Assembly: GCF_029892425.1 (NCBI RefSeq)
Contig: NZ_JARXWB010000043.1
Span: 1-59,712 of the forward strand
Direction of reading: 5' to 3'
Length of the DNA stretch: 59,712 bases
From: Bradyrhizobium sp. BR13661
GTDB taxonomy: Bacteria; Pseudomonadota; Alphaproteobacteria; Rhizobiales; Xanthobacteraceae
Shown here: positions 51,673 to 59,712 of the stretch, in pieces
Layout: each line of letters starts with the position of its first letter
Numbering within the stretch: position 1 is the stretch's first letter
Notes under the pieces: model-generated
Told to the model about the DNA's origin: nothing
What the model saw: the letters and a program-made list of their open reading frames with translations, nothing else
Databases searched by the model: none
Translations under genes and position numbers: made by a program

Positions 51673-54110
51673 TTGGACGCCTCCAATTGAGCAAGATGAG
51701 GGATGAGGTCGGTCGCCCAGGCAATATCGCGTGCCTTCAACCATCCGGACGCAAAACCATCGCGGCCGTGTTCGGCAAGGACTTGTTCGATCAGCGCCTG
51801 ATCGGCCTTTGAAGAAGCCGCGGTGAAGGCAAGCGCAACCTCGCCTAGACCAAGTTCGAACAGACGATTGCCGCGACGCGACTGGCAGTAGTAGTCGCGC
51901 TTGGGTATGGCGCGAGCCAGGATCTCGATCTGCCGGTCGTTCAGCCCAAAGCGCCGATAGATCGCCATGATCTGTGGCTCGATGGCGCGGTCGTTCGGGA
52001 GCAAGATCCGTGTCGGACAGCTCTCGATAATAGCCGGCGCGATCGCTGAGCCGTCGATATCCGCTAACGATTGGGTGGCGAAGATGACCGAGGCATTCTT
52101 CTTGCGCAGCGTCTTCAGCCACTCGCGCAGCCGTCCGGCAAAGTCCGCGTCGTCGAGGGCGAGCCACCCTTCGTCGATGATGAGCAGGGTCGGCCGACCA
52201 TCAAAGCGGCTCTCGATCCGGTGAAACAGATAAGCCAGAACTGCGGGCGCAACAGCGGTACCAATCAAGCCATCCGTCTCGAAGACCTGGACGGATGACG
52301 CTCCCAACCGTTCATTTTCGGCATCGAGCAGACGATCATAAGGGCCGCCGATGCAATAGGGCTGCAGGGACCGCTTCAGAACGTTCGATTGCAGCAGAAC
52401 GGAGAAACCAGTAAGCGTGCGTTCTTCGACCGGCGCGGAGGCTAACGAGCTCAAAGCCGACCAGATATGCTCCTTGGCTTCGGGGGTGACCTCAATGCGT
52501 TCACGGCTTAGGATTGAACCGATCCAGTCCGTCGCCCAGGCGCGCTCGCCGATATCATCGATACCGGCAAGAGGCTGAAGAAAGACGGACTCAGAAGTCT
52601 CCCCAGTGACAGCTCCACCGAGGTCATGCCAGTCGCCGCCCATGGCGATCGCGGCAGCACGGATGGATCCCCCAAAATCGAACGCAAAAATCTGCGATTC
52701 CGGATACCTCCGAAACTGCAGCGCCATCAGCGCCAGCAGCACCGACTTACCCGCTCCTGTCGGCCCGACCACCAGCGTATGCCCGACGTCACCAACGTGG
52801 AGTGAAAATCGAAACGGGGTCGATCCTTCCGTTTTGGCCAAGAATAAAGGCGGAGCCTTAAAATGATGGTCCCTGGGCTCGCCGGCCCACACCGCGGACA
52901 GCGGGATCATGTGCGCCAAGTTCAAAGTCGAGATCGGGGGCTGACGGACGTTGGCGTAGACATGGCCCGGGACGCTGCCAAGCCAGGCCTCGACAGCATT
53001 GACCGTCTCGATCATGCAGGTGAAATCGCGTCCCTGGATCACCTTTTCGACCAGGCGGAGCTTCTCGTCGGCGCTCGCGGGCTCGCCATCCCAGACTGAG
53101 ATCGTCGCCGTAACGAAAGCTTCTCCAATCTGGTCGGAGCCCAATTCCTGCAGCGCCGCGTCTGCATCCATTGCCTTGTTGTGGGCATCGGTATCGAGAA
53201 GAGCAGAAGCCTCGTTGGTCATGATCTCCTTGAGGATCGCGGCCACCGACTTCCGTTTGGCGAACCATTGCCGCCTGATCCTGGTCAGGAGCTTTGTTGC
53301 ATCGGCCTTGTCGAGCATGATCGCGCGGGTCGACCAGCGATAGGTGAACGGAAGCCGGTTCAGGTCGTCGAGAATTCCGGGCGTGGTCGCCGTCGGAAAC
53401 CCGACCACCGTCAGGATGCGCAGATGCGCCGACCCGAGCATCGGCTCAAGACCACCGGTTAGCGGCTGATCGGCGAGCAGCGCGTCGAGATACATGGGGA
53501 TCTCGGGCACCCTGACCCGATGTCGCTTGGTCGAGATCGTCGAATGCAGGTAGGTGAGCGTCTCCTCGTCATCAAGCCAGGCGCACTCCGGCATGAAGCC
53601 TTCCACCAGCTGCAGAACACGATTAGTCCGATCCACGAACCCACGGAGGATTTCGCGCCCATCGGCATCGACGGTGCGGTTGCTCCCTTCGTAGAGCAGC
53701 CGTTCCGTTTTCGCCGTTCCTTCTGGCGGCGGCAGATAGAGAAACGTGAGGAAATAGCTCGACTCGTAGTGGGCGCCGGCCTCCTCGAATTGTGCTCGCC
53801 GCTCTGCATCGACGAGGGCGGAAGCCGCATCGGGAAATGTATTCGGGGGATAGCTGCCAGTGGAATGGCGTTGCGCCTCGACAAAGATCGCCCAGCCTGA
53901 TTCCAGGCGCCGCAGCGCATTGTTGAGACGGCCGGCGACAGCAACGAGCTCGGCCGGCACCGCACTATCGAGGTCCGGTCCCCGAAATCTCGCCGTGCGC
54001 TGAAACGACCCATCCTTGTTCAGGACGATTCCTTCATCGACAAGAGCGGCCCACGGCAGGAAGTCAGCGAGCCGGGTATTGGATCGGCGGTATTCGGCGA
54101 GATTCATCAT
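51669..54110 (-). CDS. trbE: Conjugal transfer ATPase TrbE (VirB4-like)
   Basis: This is a ~813-residue ATPase with the CagE/VirB4 N-terminal domain (MMNLAEYRRSNTRLADFLPW) and a C-terminal motor: Walker A TLVVGPTGAGKSVLLALMAL near 445, Walker B RPTLLIIDEGWLALDD near 650. It energises assembly and substrate transfer. The ATG at 54110 has TGAGG six bases before it; an ATG at 54122 overlapping the trbD stop would add four residues. Confidence 0.93.
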   Translation of the reverse strand: MMNLAEYRRSNTRLADFLPWAALVDEGIVLNKDGSFQRTARFRGPDLDSAVPAELVAVAGRLNNALRRLESGWAIFVEAQRHSTGSYPPNTFPDAASALVDAERRAQFEEAGAHYESSYFLTFLYLPPPEGTAKTERLLYEGSNRTVDADGREILRGFVDRTNRVLQLVEGFMPECAWLDDEETLTYLHSTISTKRHRVRVPEIPMYLDALLADQPLTGGLEPMLGSAHLRILTVVGFPTATTPGILDDLNRLPFTYRWSTRAIMLDKADATKLLTRIRRQWFAKRKSVAAILKEIMTNEASALLDTDAHNKAMDADAALQELGSDQIGEAFVTATISVWDGEPASADEKLRLVEKVIQGRDFTCMIETVNAVEAWLGSVPGHVYANVRQPPISTLNLAHMIPLSAVWAGEPRDHHFKAPPLFLAKTEGSTPFRFSLHVGDVGHTLVVGPTGAGKSVLLALMALQFRRYPESQIFAFDFGGSIRAAAIAMGGDWHDLGGAVTGETSESVFLQPLAGIDDIGERAWATDWIGSILSRERIEVTPEAKEHIWSALSSLASAPVEERTLTGFSVLLQSNVLKRSLQPYCIGGPYDRLLDAENERLGASSVQVFETDGLIGTAVAPAVLAYLFHRIESRFDGRPTLLIIDEGWLALDDADFAGRLREWLKTLRKKNASVIFATQSLADIDGSAIAPAIIESCPTRILLPNDRAIEPQIMAIYRRFGLNDRQIEILARAIPKRDYYCQSRRGNRLFELGLGEVALAFTAASSKADQALIEQVLAEHGRDGFASGWLKARDIAWATDLIPHLAQLEASK

Positions 54111-54118
54111 AGAAGACC

Positions 54119-54382
54119 TCATGTGTTGAGATAACCGGGGATCCGGAGATGCCGGCGGACGACCTCGACAAAGGCAGGGTCGCGCTTGGTCACCCAGACA
54201 GCGACCATGTGACCAACGAACCAAAGCAGGAGGCCCGCGACCCAGAGGCGCAGACCAATACCGAGGGCAGCAGCGAGCGTGCCGTTAACGATGGCGATCG
54301 AGCGTGGCGCCCCGCCCATCAGGATCGGCTCGGTCAGCGCGCGATGGACCGGTGCTTCAAATCCTGGGATCTGTCCGTCCAT
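54119..54382 (-). CDS. trbD: Conjugal transfer protein TrbD (VirB3-like)
   Basis: The 87-residue membrane protein contains FEAPVHRALTEPILMGGAPR (typical VirB3 start), a hydrophobic double segment (IVNGTLAAALGIGLRLWVAG, LLLWFVGHMVAVW) and the ending FVEVVRRHLRIPGYLNT. It overlaps trbC by four bases. Confidence 0.9.
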   Translation of the reverse strand: MDGQIPGFEAPVHRALTEPILMGGAPRSIAIVNGTLAAALGIGLRLWVAGLLLWFVGHMVAVWVTKRDPAFVEVVRRHLRIPGYLNT

Positions 54383-54708
54383 CAGATCACAACTCCCCCG
54401 CCGAATGAAAAAAACGACAGGAAGAAACTCGAGGCCGCAAACGCGATCGACAGGCCGAACACAATCTGGATCAACTTGCGGAAGCCCCCGGACGTATCGC
54501 CTAGCGCGAGCGAGAGTCCGGTGACGATGATGATGATGACGCCGACGATCTTGGCGACGGGGCCCTCAACCGATTGCAGGATCTGGTTGAGCGGTTGCTC
54601 CCACGGCATGTTGGAGCCGGCAGCCGATGCTGAAGTGATGGTAAGGTAGGTGATTGCGAACGCGGCCGCCCCTACAATCCCTCGCATGCCCGATTGATTG
54701 AACTTCAT
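54382..54708 (-). CDS. trbC: Conjugal transfer pilin TrbC (VirB2-like)
   Basis: The 108-residue prepilin has a signal peptide (GIVGAAAFAITYLTITSASA) and two hydrophobic helices (GPVAKIVGVIIIIVTGLSLA, LIQIVFGLSIAFAASSFFLS). In relatives the mature form is cyclised into the mating pilus. Met at 54708 overlaps the trbB stop (ATGA). Confidence 0.9.
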   Translation of the reverse strand: MKFNQSGMRGIVGAAAFAITYLTITSASAAGSNMPWEQPLNQILQSVEGPVAKIVGVIIIIVTGLSLALGDTSGGFRKLIQIVFGLSIAFAASSFFLSFFSFGGGVVI

Positions 54709-55688
54709 GATGGGTCCCCTATGGCTGAAAGAACGTAGTCGCCCGAAGCTCCGAGACCTTCGACACTGGCGAGCTCGGTGAGCCGGCGTTCGTTGCCGCG
54801 GCCGGAAAGCACAGCGATGACGTTGATGGTTTCCGCAATCAGGTCGCGCGGCACGGTGACAACCGCTTCTTGAATGAGTTGCTCGAGCCGGCGCAAAGTA
54901 CCAATCGCGCTGCCGGCGTGGATGGTGCCGATGCCCCCGGGATGACCTGTGCCCCAGGCCTTGAGCAAATCGAGAGCCTCCGGACCGCGCACTTCGCCGA
55001 TCGGAATCCGATCGGGGCGCAGACGCAGCGACGATCGGACAAGCTCCGATAACGAGATCACGCCATCCTTGGTGCGGAGCGCCACCAAATTCGGTGCCTT
55101 GCACTGCAGCTCTCGCGTGTCTTCAATGAGGATGACCCGATCCGAAGTCTTGGCAACCTCCGCCAATAGCGCGTTGGTCAGCGTCGTCTTGCCGCTGGAG
55201 GTACCACCAGCCACGAGAATATTCTTGCGTGCCCCAACCGCGCGACGCAAAGCGTCGGCTTGGCACGAGATCATGATTCCTTGGGCGACATAGTCGTCGA
55301 GCGTGAACACGGCGACCGCTGGCTTGCGAATAGCGAAGGACGGGGCCGCGACCACCGGCGGCAATAGTCCCTCGAAGCGCTCCCCTGTCTCCGGTAATTC
55401 AGCCGAGACGCGCGGGCTGCCTGCGTGAACCTCGGCACCCACGTGATGAGCGACCAATCGGACAATGCGCTCCCCGTCCTGGGCCGACACGAATCGTCCG
55501 GTGTCTGCCAAACCGACAGACAGGCGGTCGATCCACAATCGCCCGTCGGGGTTAAGCATCACCTCGACGACGGTCGAATCTTCAAGAAAGCGGGCGATAG
55601 CTGAGCCGAACGCGGTGCGCAGCATGCGCGCTCCACGCGAAACCGCTTTCGATTGAATGGGATGATTCACCAGTGCCGTCCCCACCAA
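54705..55688 (-). CDS. trbB: Conjugal transfer ATPase TrbB (VirB11-like)
   Basis: The 327-residue hexameric ATPase has an N-terminal domain (FLEDSTVVEVMLNPDGRLWI), Walker A LVAGGTSSGKTTLTNALLAE, Asp box VILIEDTRELQ, RLRPDRIPIGEVRGPEALDL and His box GTGHPGGIGTIHAGSA. It is the first gene of the trb operon. The first Met is used; Met22 at 55625 is an alternative. No typical coupling-protein gene precedes it here. Confidence 0.93.
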   Translation of the reverse strand: MVGTALVNHPIQSKAVSRGARMLRTAFGSAIARFLEDSTVVEVMLNPDGRLWIDRLSVGLADTGRFVSAQDGERIVRLVAHHVGAEVHAGSPRVSAELPETGERFEGLLPPVVAAPSFAIRKPAVAVFTLDDYVAQGIMISCQADALRRAVGARKNILVAGGTSSGKTTLTNALLAEVAKTSDRVILIEDTRELQCKAPNLVALRTKDGVISLSELVRSSLRLRPDRIPIGEVRGPEALDLLKAWGTGHPGGIGTIHAGSAIGTLRRLEQLIQEAVVTVPRDLIAETINVIAVLSGRGNERRLTELASVEGLGASGDYVLSAIGDPS

Positions 55689-55941
55689 CTAGGCCGTCCC
55701 GAGCGGCCTCAGATGGGATGATCAGAGAAGGCAAGCAGCGAGCCGCTGCAACGAGGCAATTATCGCGTGAGTACCCTGGCGTATAAAAAGAAATGACAAG
55801 GAGTGTTCGGCATCGTCAATCGGCAACGCAAAGAACGCCAGGGCCAGTGAGAATCCCTATCGCTGCTCAGGTTGCCGCCCACAAATCCGTCCTGTCCGGA
55901 GAGGAAAGCGCGTGCGGCTTTGTCAGGTTCTGAGCAGACTA
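55689..55941 (-). promoter_or_regulatory. Presumed trb operon promoter region
   Basis: This 253-base spacer precedes trbB. On the minus strand TTGTCATTTCTTTTTATACG (about 55782-55801) is AT-rich and could hold the promoter. No operator is recognised. Confidence 0.3.
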
Positions 55942-56121
55942 CTAGGTTCCGTCGCTTGGGTTCGGCTCCAGTCGATGCTGTTTGATGTCTACCGCAAGCT
56001 CGGCCGTACGTTCGATCATGTTGTGGACCATTGTCTCGCAATCGAGCTGGGTCAGCGTGAGAATGCCGTGCTCTCGCAATTCATCTTCGAGAATCGCGGC
56101 CATGATCGATACGATGCTCAT
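55942..56121 (-). CDS. 59-residue hypothetical protein
   Basis: The small acidic protein (MSIVSIMAAILEDELREHGI, then LTLTQLDCETMVHNMIERTA) begins in an ATGA overlap with the gene upstream, so the pair is translationally coupled. It is predicted to be mostly helical. No family is recognised; the coupling argues that it is real. Confidence 0.55.
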   Translation of the reverse strand: MSIVSIMAAILEDELREHGILTLTQLDCETMVHNMIERTAELAVDIKQHRLEPNPSDGT

Positions 56122-56666
56122 TCGCCTTCTTCCATTCCCGGCGCGCCTTGCAAGGAGCTTCGACGTGTGGCGCAATCATCGTTGTCGCCCGCATGGCGAA
56201 ATGGCAGTGGCGTGCCCCCTACGTCGCAGACTGCTTCGATTAGCAGACGGACCGCTTGCGCATCCCAATCAATCTGGTCAAGAGGGTCTTCCCAGTACTG
56301 GGACATCACGTGGGCTGCATGACGTGCTTTTAGACCCAACCCAGCGATTGTGCGCGCTTGCGTCTCCATGATCGCCCGTTCGATTGGGTAGAGACGGGCG
56401 AGAACAGGTTCGATCCGACGTGCTACGGCTTCCTCACAGGCGTGCTCCTCGAGGCTCGTCTGGCCGGTCGATTGCTCCGGTCGCTGCGGAGCAGCACCTT
56501 GACGTGTTTTCTGATTGTGGCGCAACCGATCCAACGCAAGCAACTCTGCGAAGATCGCGTTGAATTGCCTTTCAAGCGCGAGCAGCCGGGAGTCGTCCTC
56601 TAGCGAGGAGGCCGCGGAGCCGACCGGCAGCTGATCAAGGCTGATCTCAGCGGAGTCATTGCTCAT
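56118..56666 (-). CDS. 182-residue hypothetical protein of the conjugation module
   Basis: From Met at 56666 the protein reads MSNDSAEISLDQLPVGSAAS, followed by helices LALERQFNAIFAELLALDRL and IEPVLARLYPIERAIMETQA. It includes a conserved-looking segment TIAGLGLKARHAAHVMSQYW and an acidic end. Similar proteins occur on rhizobial mobile DNA, as I recall, without function. It is coupled to the 55942 gene and divergent from an XRE regulator. Confidence 0.55.
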   Translation of the reverse strand: MSNDSAEISLDQLPVGSAASSLEDDSRLLALERQFNAIFAELLALDRLRHNQKTRQGAAPQRPEQSTGQTSLEEHACEEAVARRIEPVLARLYPIERAIMETQARTIAGLGLKARHAAHVMSQYWEDPLDQIDWDAQAVRLLIEAVCDVGGTPLPFRHAGDNDDCATRRSSLQGAPGMEEGE

Positions 56667-56878
56667 GACACGCTCTACATTGCACACTCGGCCACGAAAC
56701 ATCTTATTGATCTTCATGGTCAAATTGGCGCCATGCGCCGTCGACGCCCCCACCGATATCTGTGGGGCGCGCACGCGGCATTGTTTGCCCGCAAGGGCAT
56801 CGATGTTACGCTACCAGAGTAATCCTTTGCCCCTGATGTGTCAACACCTCGGGCGCAAAAACTTACACTTGGGGCGTA
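56667..56878. promoter_or_regulatory. Divergent promoter region, hypothetical operon / XRE gene
   Basis: Short repeated elements stand just before the XRE start: GTGTCAACACC, CTCGGGCGCAAAAACTTACA and TTGGGGCG, giving two GGGCG/GGGGCG boxes 22 bases apart. These may be operator half-sites of the adjacent regulator. Confidence 0.35.
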
Positions 56879-57136
56879 ATGTTGACCAGCGAACAAATCA
56901 GAGCGGCGCGTGCCATGCTTCGGATCGAACAGCGCGACCTCGCGGAGAAATCCGGCGTCTCGCTGGAAACCATCAAACGGATCGAACGCACTCCCGGACC
57001 GATATCGGCCTATACCGGGACCGTCGACAAGCTGCGTCGAGCTTTGGAGTCCGCGGGGATCGAGTTCAGCAATGGTGATCGGCCTGGCGTCCGTTTGACG
57101 TCAACAGCAGCAAAGCAAATCGATCGCACTGAATGA
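56879..57136 (+). CDS. XRE-family transcriptional regulator
   Basis: The 85-residue protein is almost only a lambda-repressor-type helix-turn-helix: IRAARAMLRIEQRDLAEKSG, then VSLETIKRIERTPGPISAYT and TVDKLRRALESAGIEF. The ending GDRPGVRL is frequent in rhizobial members. It lies divergent from the hypothetical pair and likely controls it or conjugation functions. Confidence 0.85.
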   Translation: MLTSEQIRAARAMLRIEQRDLAEKSGVSLETIKRIERTPGPISAYTGTVDKLRRALESAGIEFSNGDRPGVRLTSTAAKQIDRTE

Positions 57137-57486
57137 CCTGGCGCCAATGCGCTCAGTTGCCGCAACGGTGTATTAAATCGACCGCGCGCCGACGGCTTGG
57201 CGTGAGCCAAGTGCCTGTGACCATCATGTAGGCCGAGCGAAAGCAGTCGGGCTGCGGCAGCTATCAAATTCGATGGCTGCAAACCCGGTGAGCGCAGCCA
57301 ATCGCTCAAGTGCGTTCCGGTCTCGCACTGGCGGGCCTTGGTCAACGGGCTCTCACGCTCCATTCCATGCGAAAGAGCCTTGGCTTCTTCGCGCAGCCGC
57401 AAAATATGAGACCTATATTTTGTCCGCACCGGGGACAATCCCGGGTGCTCGTCCGTTTTCGGGTTCTGATCGGAAATCGCATTCAA
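57010..57486 (-). CDS. Possible small conserved protein with doubtful C-terminus
   Basis: The N-terminal ~75 residues (TKYRSHILRLREEAKALSHG, then KARQCETGTHLSDWLRSPGL) resemble a short helical protein family of Bradyrhizobium ending near LRSPGLQPP. The remaining ~80 residues run antisense into the XRE gene and look non-coding, so a frameshift or lost stop near base 57260 is likely. The real product may be only 57260-57486. Confidence 0.4.
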   Translation of the reverse strand: MNAISDQNPKTDEHPGLSPVRTKYRSHILRLREEAKALSHGMERESPLTKARQCETGTHLSDWLRSPGLQPSNLIAAAARLLSLGLHDGHRHLAHAKPSARGRFNTPLRQLSALAPGHSVRSICFAAVDVKRTPGRSPLLNSIPADSKARRSLSTVPV

Positions 57487-57501
57487 GCAGCCGACATTCT
57501 C

Positions 57502-58023
57502 TTACCAATCGCCTCCTGCGCACGCCTCAAGGATCGGCTCTTCAACAGAAGAGCCACGAGATCCCGCGAGGCTTCCAAGAGGATCTCCAAAGGCATTCCG
57601 GCCTAACGTTCGAATCCACGGCATCGCAAACCACACCAGTGCGGCCGCCTGAAATACAAGGCAAAGACCAAACGCGGTCTGATAGGCCACGACTGGATAG
57701 TGTCCCCCCTGAGATGGCCATTGCGCCACCAAGAACCCGATGCCGTATTGGATCGTAAACGCCCAGCAGAAGTGCAAGAGGTTCAAGGCGCCATTGCTGC
57801 GCGCGGCAAATTCCCTTGGGAAATAATCGGCTACGACCGCAAAGCTTAGGACGGTTGCGGCTCCGGCTATCGACACGATCGACCAAGGTAGAAGCGACGG
57901 CAGTGGGATGCGGAGGAGCAGAGCGAGTTGGGCCACGATGAACAGCGCTCCCACGCTAGCCAAAAGGACCTCTGTCCTCGTATTGAGTTTGCGCAGGCGA
58001 TCAGCCAAGCCGCAGAGCTCCAA
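57502..58023 (-). pseudogene. C-terminal part of a frameshifted MFS transporter
   Basis: This frame (LADRLRKLNTRTEVLLASVG, IPLPSLLPWSIVSIAGAATV, FCWAFTIQYGIGFLVAQWPS) encodes TM helices 8-12 of an MFS transporter. It continues the 58001 gene after a single-base frameshift near 58005-58023: FGAL in one frame should read on to GLADRLRK in the other. The ATG at 58023 is not a natural start. Confidence 0.8.
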
Positions 58024-59548
58024 AACTTAGGCCAACGGCCATGAAGAGCATATGAGAGACCCGGCTCTGCCCGTCGAGCCCTTCCACGTCCGTGAGCCAG
58101 GCCGAAGCCCACAATGACTGCAGCGCCCAGGCCGATCCAATGCAGGTCGCAGAAAGCGGTGCTATTCGCAGGAATCGCGGATCTGAATAGACCGACCACA
58201 AGGTAAGCGGCTTTCGGGCGGTGGTGGCGGTCTGTGAATCGCCGACGCGCTCCGGAACGACCATGTAAATGAGCCCACTCACCGCAAAGGTCCCGATCGT
58301 CAGAATCTCAAAGAGGCTGCGCCAACCAACGTAATTCAGCAACCAATCGGTTGGCGCGGTTGCTGTCACTGCGCCAAGCGAGCCCAACATGATCATCCAG
58401 CCGTTGGCAAGCGCGACACGTTCTCTCGGAAACCAGGTGACAATGGACTTGAGTCCGGCCATCAACGAGCCGGCGACGCCAAGCCCAATCATGCCGCGCG
58501 CAAAGAGGAGTTCTGGGAGGCTCGAGGCATTACCGAACAGCGTGGCACCGCCAGCGGCAATGACCAGTAGCACGCCTTGGACCCGACGCGGCCCAAAACG
58601 ATCCAAAAAGATTCCTACGGGAATCTGGGCCACCCCGAACACCAGGAAATAGACTGACGCGAGCAGCCCAGTCTCGGCGGCGTCGAGGCCGAACTCAGAT
58701 GCTAATGCCGGTGAGATCGCGGCATTAATCGTCCGAAACAAGTAAGCGAGGTAATAGCCCGCCGCAAAGGGAATAAACACTGAGAGGACTATGCGCCATG
58801 TAGGAAGTGATTCTTTTCTCGATACATCAGACGTGCCTCTTGGGTTCGGATTGGAATTTGGCGGCATCGGACGTGAGTTTTGCCGCGAGTCTCTCCGCGC
58901 GTCCGGCGAGCTCTCGCCATGATCGCGGTCACCGCGCGAACGGCTTACTCCTTCTCCAGGGTTGAGACCCTGGGCAACATCGGAGCGTTCAGGGCCAGCT
59001 TTTTGACCGTGTTGCTGCGGCTCCGCGGTCTGGGTAGCCCCCTCGCCTGTCTCGTGCTCCACTCCGCCCTGGCTTTGGGAATGCAGAGATTCGATCGTCT
59101 CCTGCATGAGAGGCCGGCGCTGTTGGACGCGGCGGTCGACCTGCTGCGCCAAAACTCTGAACCGCTCGTCACCCAGGCGGATCGCCTCTTGTTGCCGCTC
59201 TTGCGATACAGGTGGGGTCACTGCCAACTGGTATCGCGCGTGTAGCGCGACGGTCTCAGCGATCATCCGCATATCGCGCTCGAGGTGGTCGAACCGGGTG
59301 TGCATATCGTCTAATCGTTCGCGCAACAGGGATTCGAGCGATGGCGCGGGACTCATGAAATGCTCGAGAGCAGCTTCAACCAGCATGCTCTTGCCGACGC
59401 CCGGTCGGTCGCTCGCGACGTCAAGCCGACCACAGACACTTTCGCTGAGCCGAACCGTTACCTTGCGACGCGCGGAGGTTTTGCGCTTGCGCCCAGCTTG
59501 AACGTCAACGCGATCAACCTGCGTACCCAATTCGGCGAGTTGTTGCAT
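58001..59548 (-). CDS. Fused ORF: ribbon-helix-helix (CopG-like) protein plus N-terminal MFS transporter
   Basis: Residues 1-155 are a CopG-like conjugation regulator: RKVTVRLSESVCGRLDVASD with VGKSMLVEAALEHFM forms the ribbon-helix-helix, followed by RFDHLERDMRMIAETVALHA and a helical tail. Residues ~156-227 are a hydrophilic Gln/Gly/Arg-rich linker. From ~235 an MFS transporter begins (WRIVLSVFIPFAAGYYLAYL, VAQIPVGIFLDRFGPRRVQG) and runs through about seven helices before a frameshift stop at 58001. A Met at 58867 could start the transporter alone, but no ribosome binding site is seen. In related trb loci the CopG-like gene stands alone directly before trbB. Confidence 0.7.
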   Translation of the reverse strand: MQQLAELGTQVDRVDVQAGRKRKTSARRKVTVRLSESVCGRLDVASDRPGVGKSMLVEAALEHFMSPAPSLESLLRERLDDMHTRFDHLERDMRMIAETVALHARYQLAVTPPVSQERQQEAIRLGDERFRVLAQQVDRRVQQRRPLMQETIESLHSQSQGGVEHETGEGATQTAEPQQHGQKAGPERSDVAQGLNPGEGVSRSRGDRDHGESSPDARRDSRQNSRPMPPNSNPNPRGTSDVSRKESLPTWRIVLSVFIPFAAGYYLAYLFRTINAAISPALASEFGLDAAETGLLASVYFLVFGVAQIPVGIFLDRFGPRRVQGVLLVIAAGGATLFGNASSLPELLFARGMIGLGVAGSLMAGLKSIVTWFPRERVALANGWMIMLGSLGAVTATAPTDWLLNYVGWRSLFEILTIGTFAVSGLIYMVVPERVGDSQTATTARKPLTLWSVYSDPRFLRIAPLSATCIGSAWALQSLWASAWLTDVEGLDGQSRVSHMLFMAVGLSFGALRLG

Positions 59549-59618
59549 CCGATGTTCCCTAACGTCCCCATGATCGAGACCGCGGCTTCGCGAGACGATT
59601 GAGGAGGTGCCAATCTGT

Positions 59619-59703
59619 GCGCATTCCAGAGATGGTGATCAGGCGTTCCAGGCGATGGTGATCACGGATTCCAGATGATGGCGATCACTGGAGACGAACA
59701 CGG
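59619..59703. repeat. Three imperfect ~23-bp repeats, possible IS21-type end
   Basis: GCATTCCAGAGATGGTGATC, GCGTTCCAGGCGATGGTGAT and GATTCCAGATGATGGCGATC follow each other with a 22-24 base period. Multiple short repeats of this kind form the transposase-binding ends of IS21-family elements, and the sequence style is familiar from rhizobial copies. The transposase genes would lie beyond the window. Confidence 0.5.
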
Positions 59704-59712
59704 CTGACGAGT

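Noticed and set aside
1..59712. tRNA, rRNA, CRISPR array, replication origin or integrase attachment site
   Set aside because: No cloverleaf sequence, regularly spaced repeat-spacer series, repABC genes or integrase was recognised by reading. A dedicated search could still find a tRNA.

Overview
The window reads as chromosomal DNA of a Rhizobiales alphaproteobacterium close to Bradyrhizobium. This is inferred from high GC content and from many proteins of familiar Bradyrhizobium type: fused Omp25/OprB porin, small exported proteins with paired Cys, histidine-rich AEHH protein, Tad pilus genes and a trb conjugation operon with TrbK-alt and DUF2274. No taxonomic marker is present, so the genus is an inference.

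Region 1 (0.7-8.4 kb) is a divalent-metal acquisition block. mgtC and a canonical mntH lie on the minus strand and mntR on the plus strand. Two near-identical palindromes resembling MntR boxes sit between mntH and mntR. A second Nramp protein with altered metal-binding motifs follows. It is preceded by a small Cys/Trp protein with a very strong ribosome binding site, and followed by an Omp25-OprB outer-membrane channel.

Region 2 (8.9-22.2 kb) holds small exported proteins, a divergent histidine kinase / LuxR-type response regulator pair, and a heavy-metal RND efflux system. The pump operon is czcB-czcA plus two uncharacterised genes. The outer-membrane factor and an Omp25-like barrel run the other way. 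A GTGA-N4-TCAC palindrome occurs in both divergent promoter regions, suggesting that the two-component system controls itself and the pump. A histidine-rich 70-residue protein closes the block.

Region 3 (22.4-24.3 kb) is an insertion-sequence graveyard: an IS3-family element with a shortened orfB, an IS200-type tnpA cut off at its edge, and a remnant of another IS3-family orfA. Region 4 (24.4-28.3 kb) carries a PAS-containing chemoreceptor, a CheY and a CheR.

Region 5 (28.7-44.7 kb) is a complete Tad (Flp) pilus locus: cpaA, flp, tadG, two tadE-like genes, tadD, a CpaD-like exported protein, cpaC, tadC, tadB, cpaF, cpaE and cpaB. It is bracketed and interrupted by three c-di-GMP genes (CZB-GGDEF, GGDEF-EAL, PAS-GAF-HD-GYP), and all three are truncated, frameshifted or stopped. 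A second flp copy is also dead.

Region 6 (45.2-59.7 kb) is a mating-pair-formation module: LysR regulator, DUF2274 gene, trbI-G-F-L-K-J-E-D-C-B as one tightly coupled operon, a two-gene hypothetical operon, an XRE regulator, and a ribbon-helix-helix (CopG-like) protein fused in frame to a frameshifted MFS transporter. Relaxase, coupling protein (TraG), integrase and attachment sites are not seen. The window ends in three short repeats that may be the end of an IS21-like element. No tRNA, rRNA or CRISPR array was recognised.
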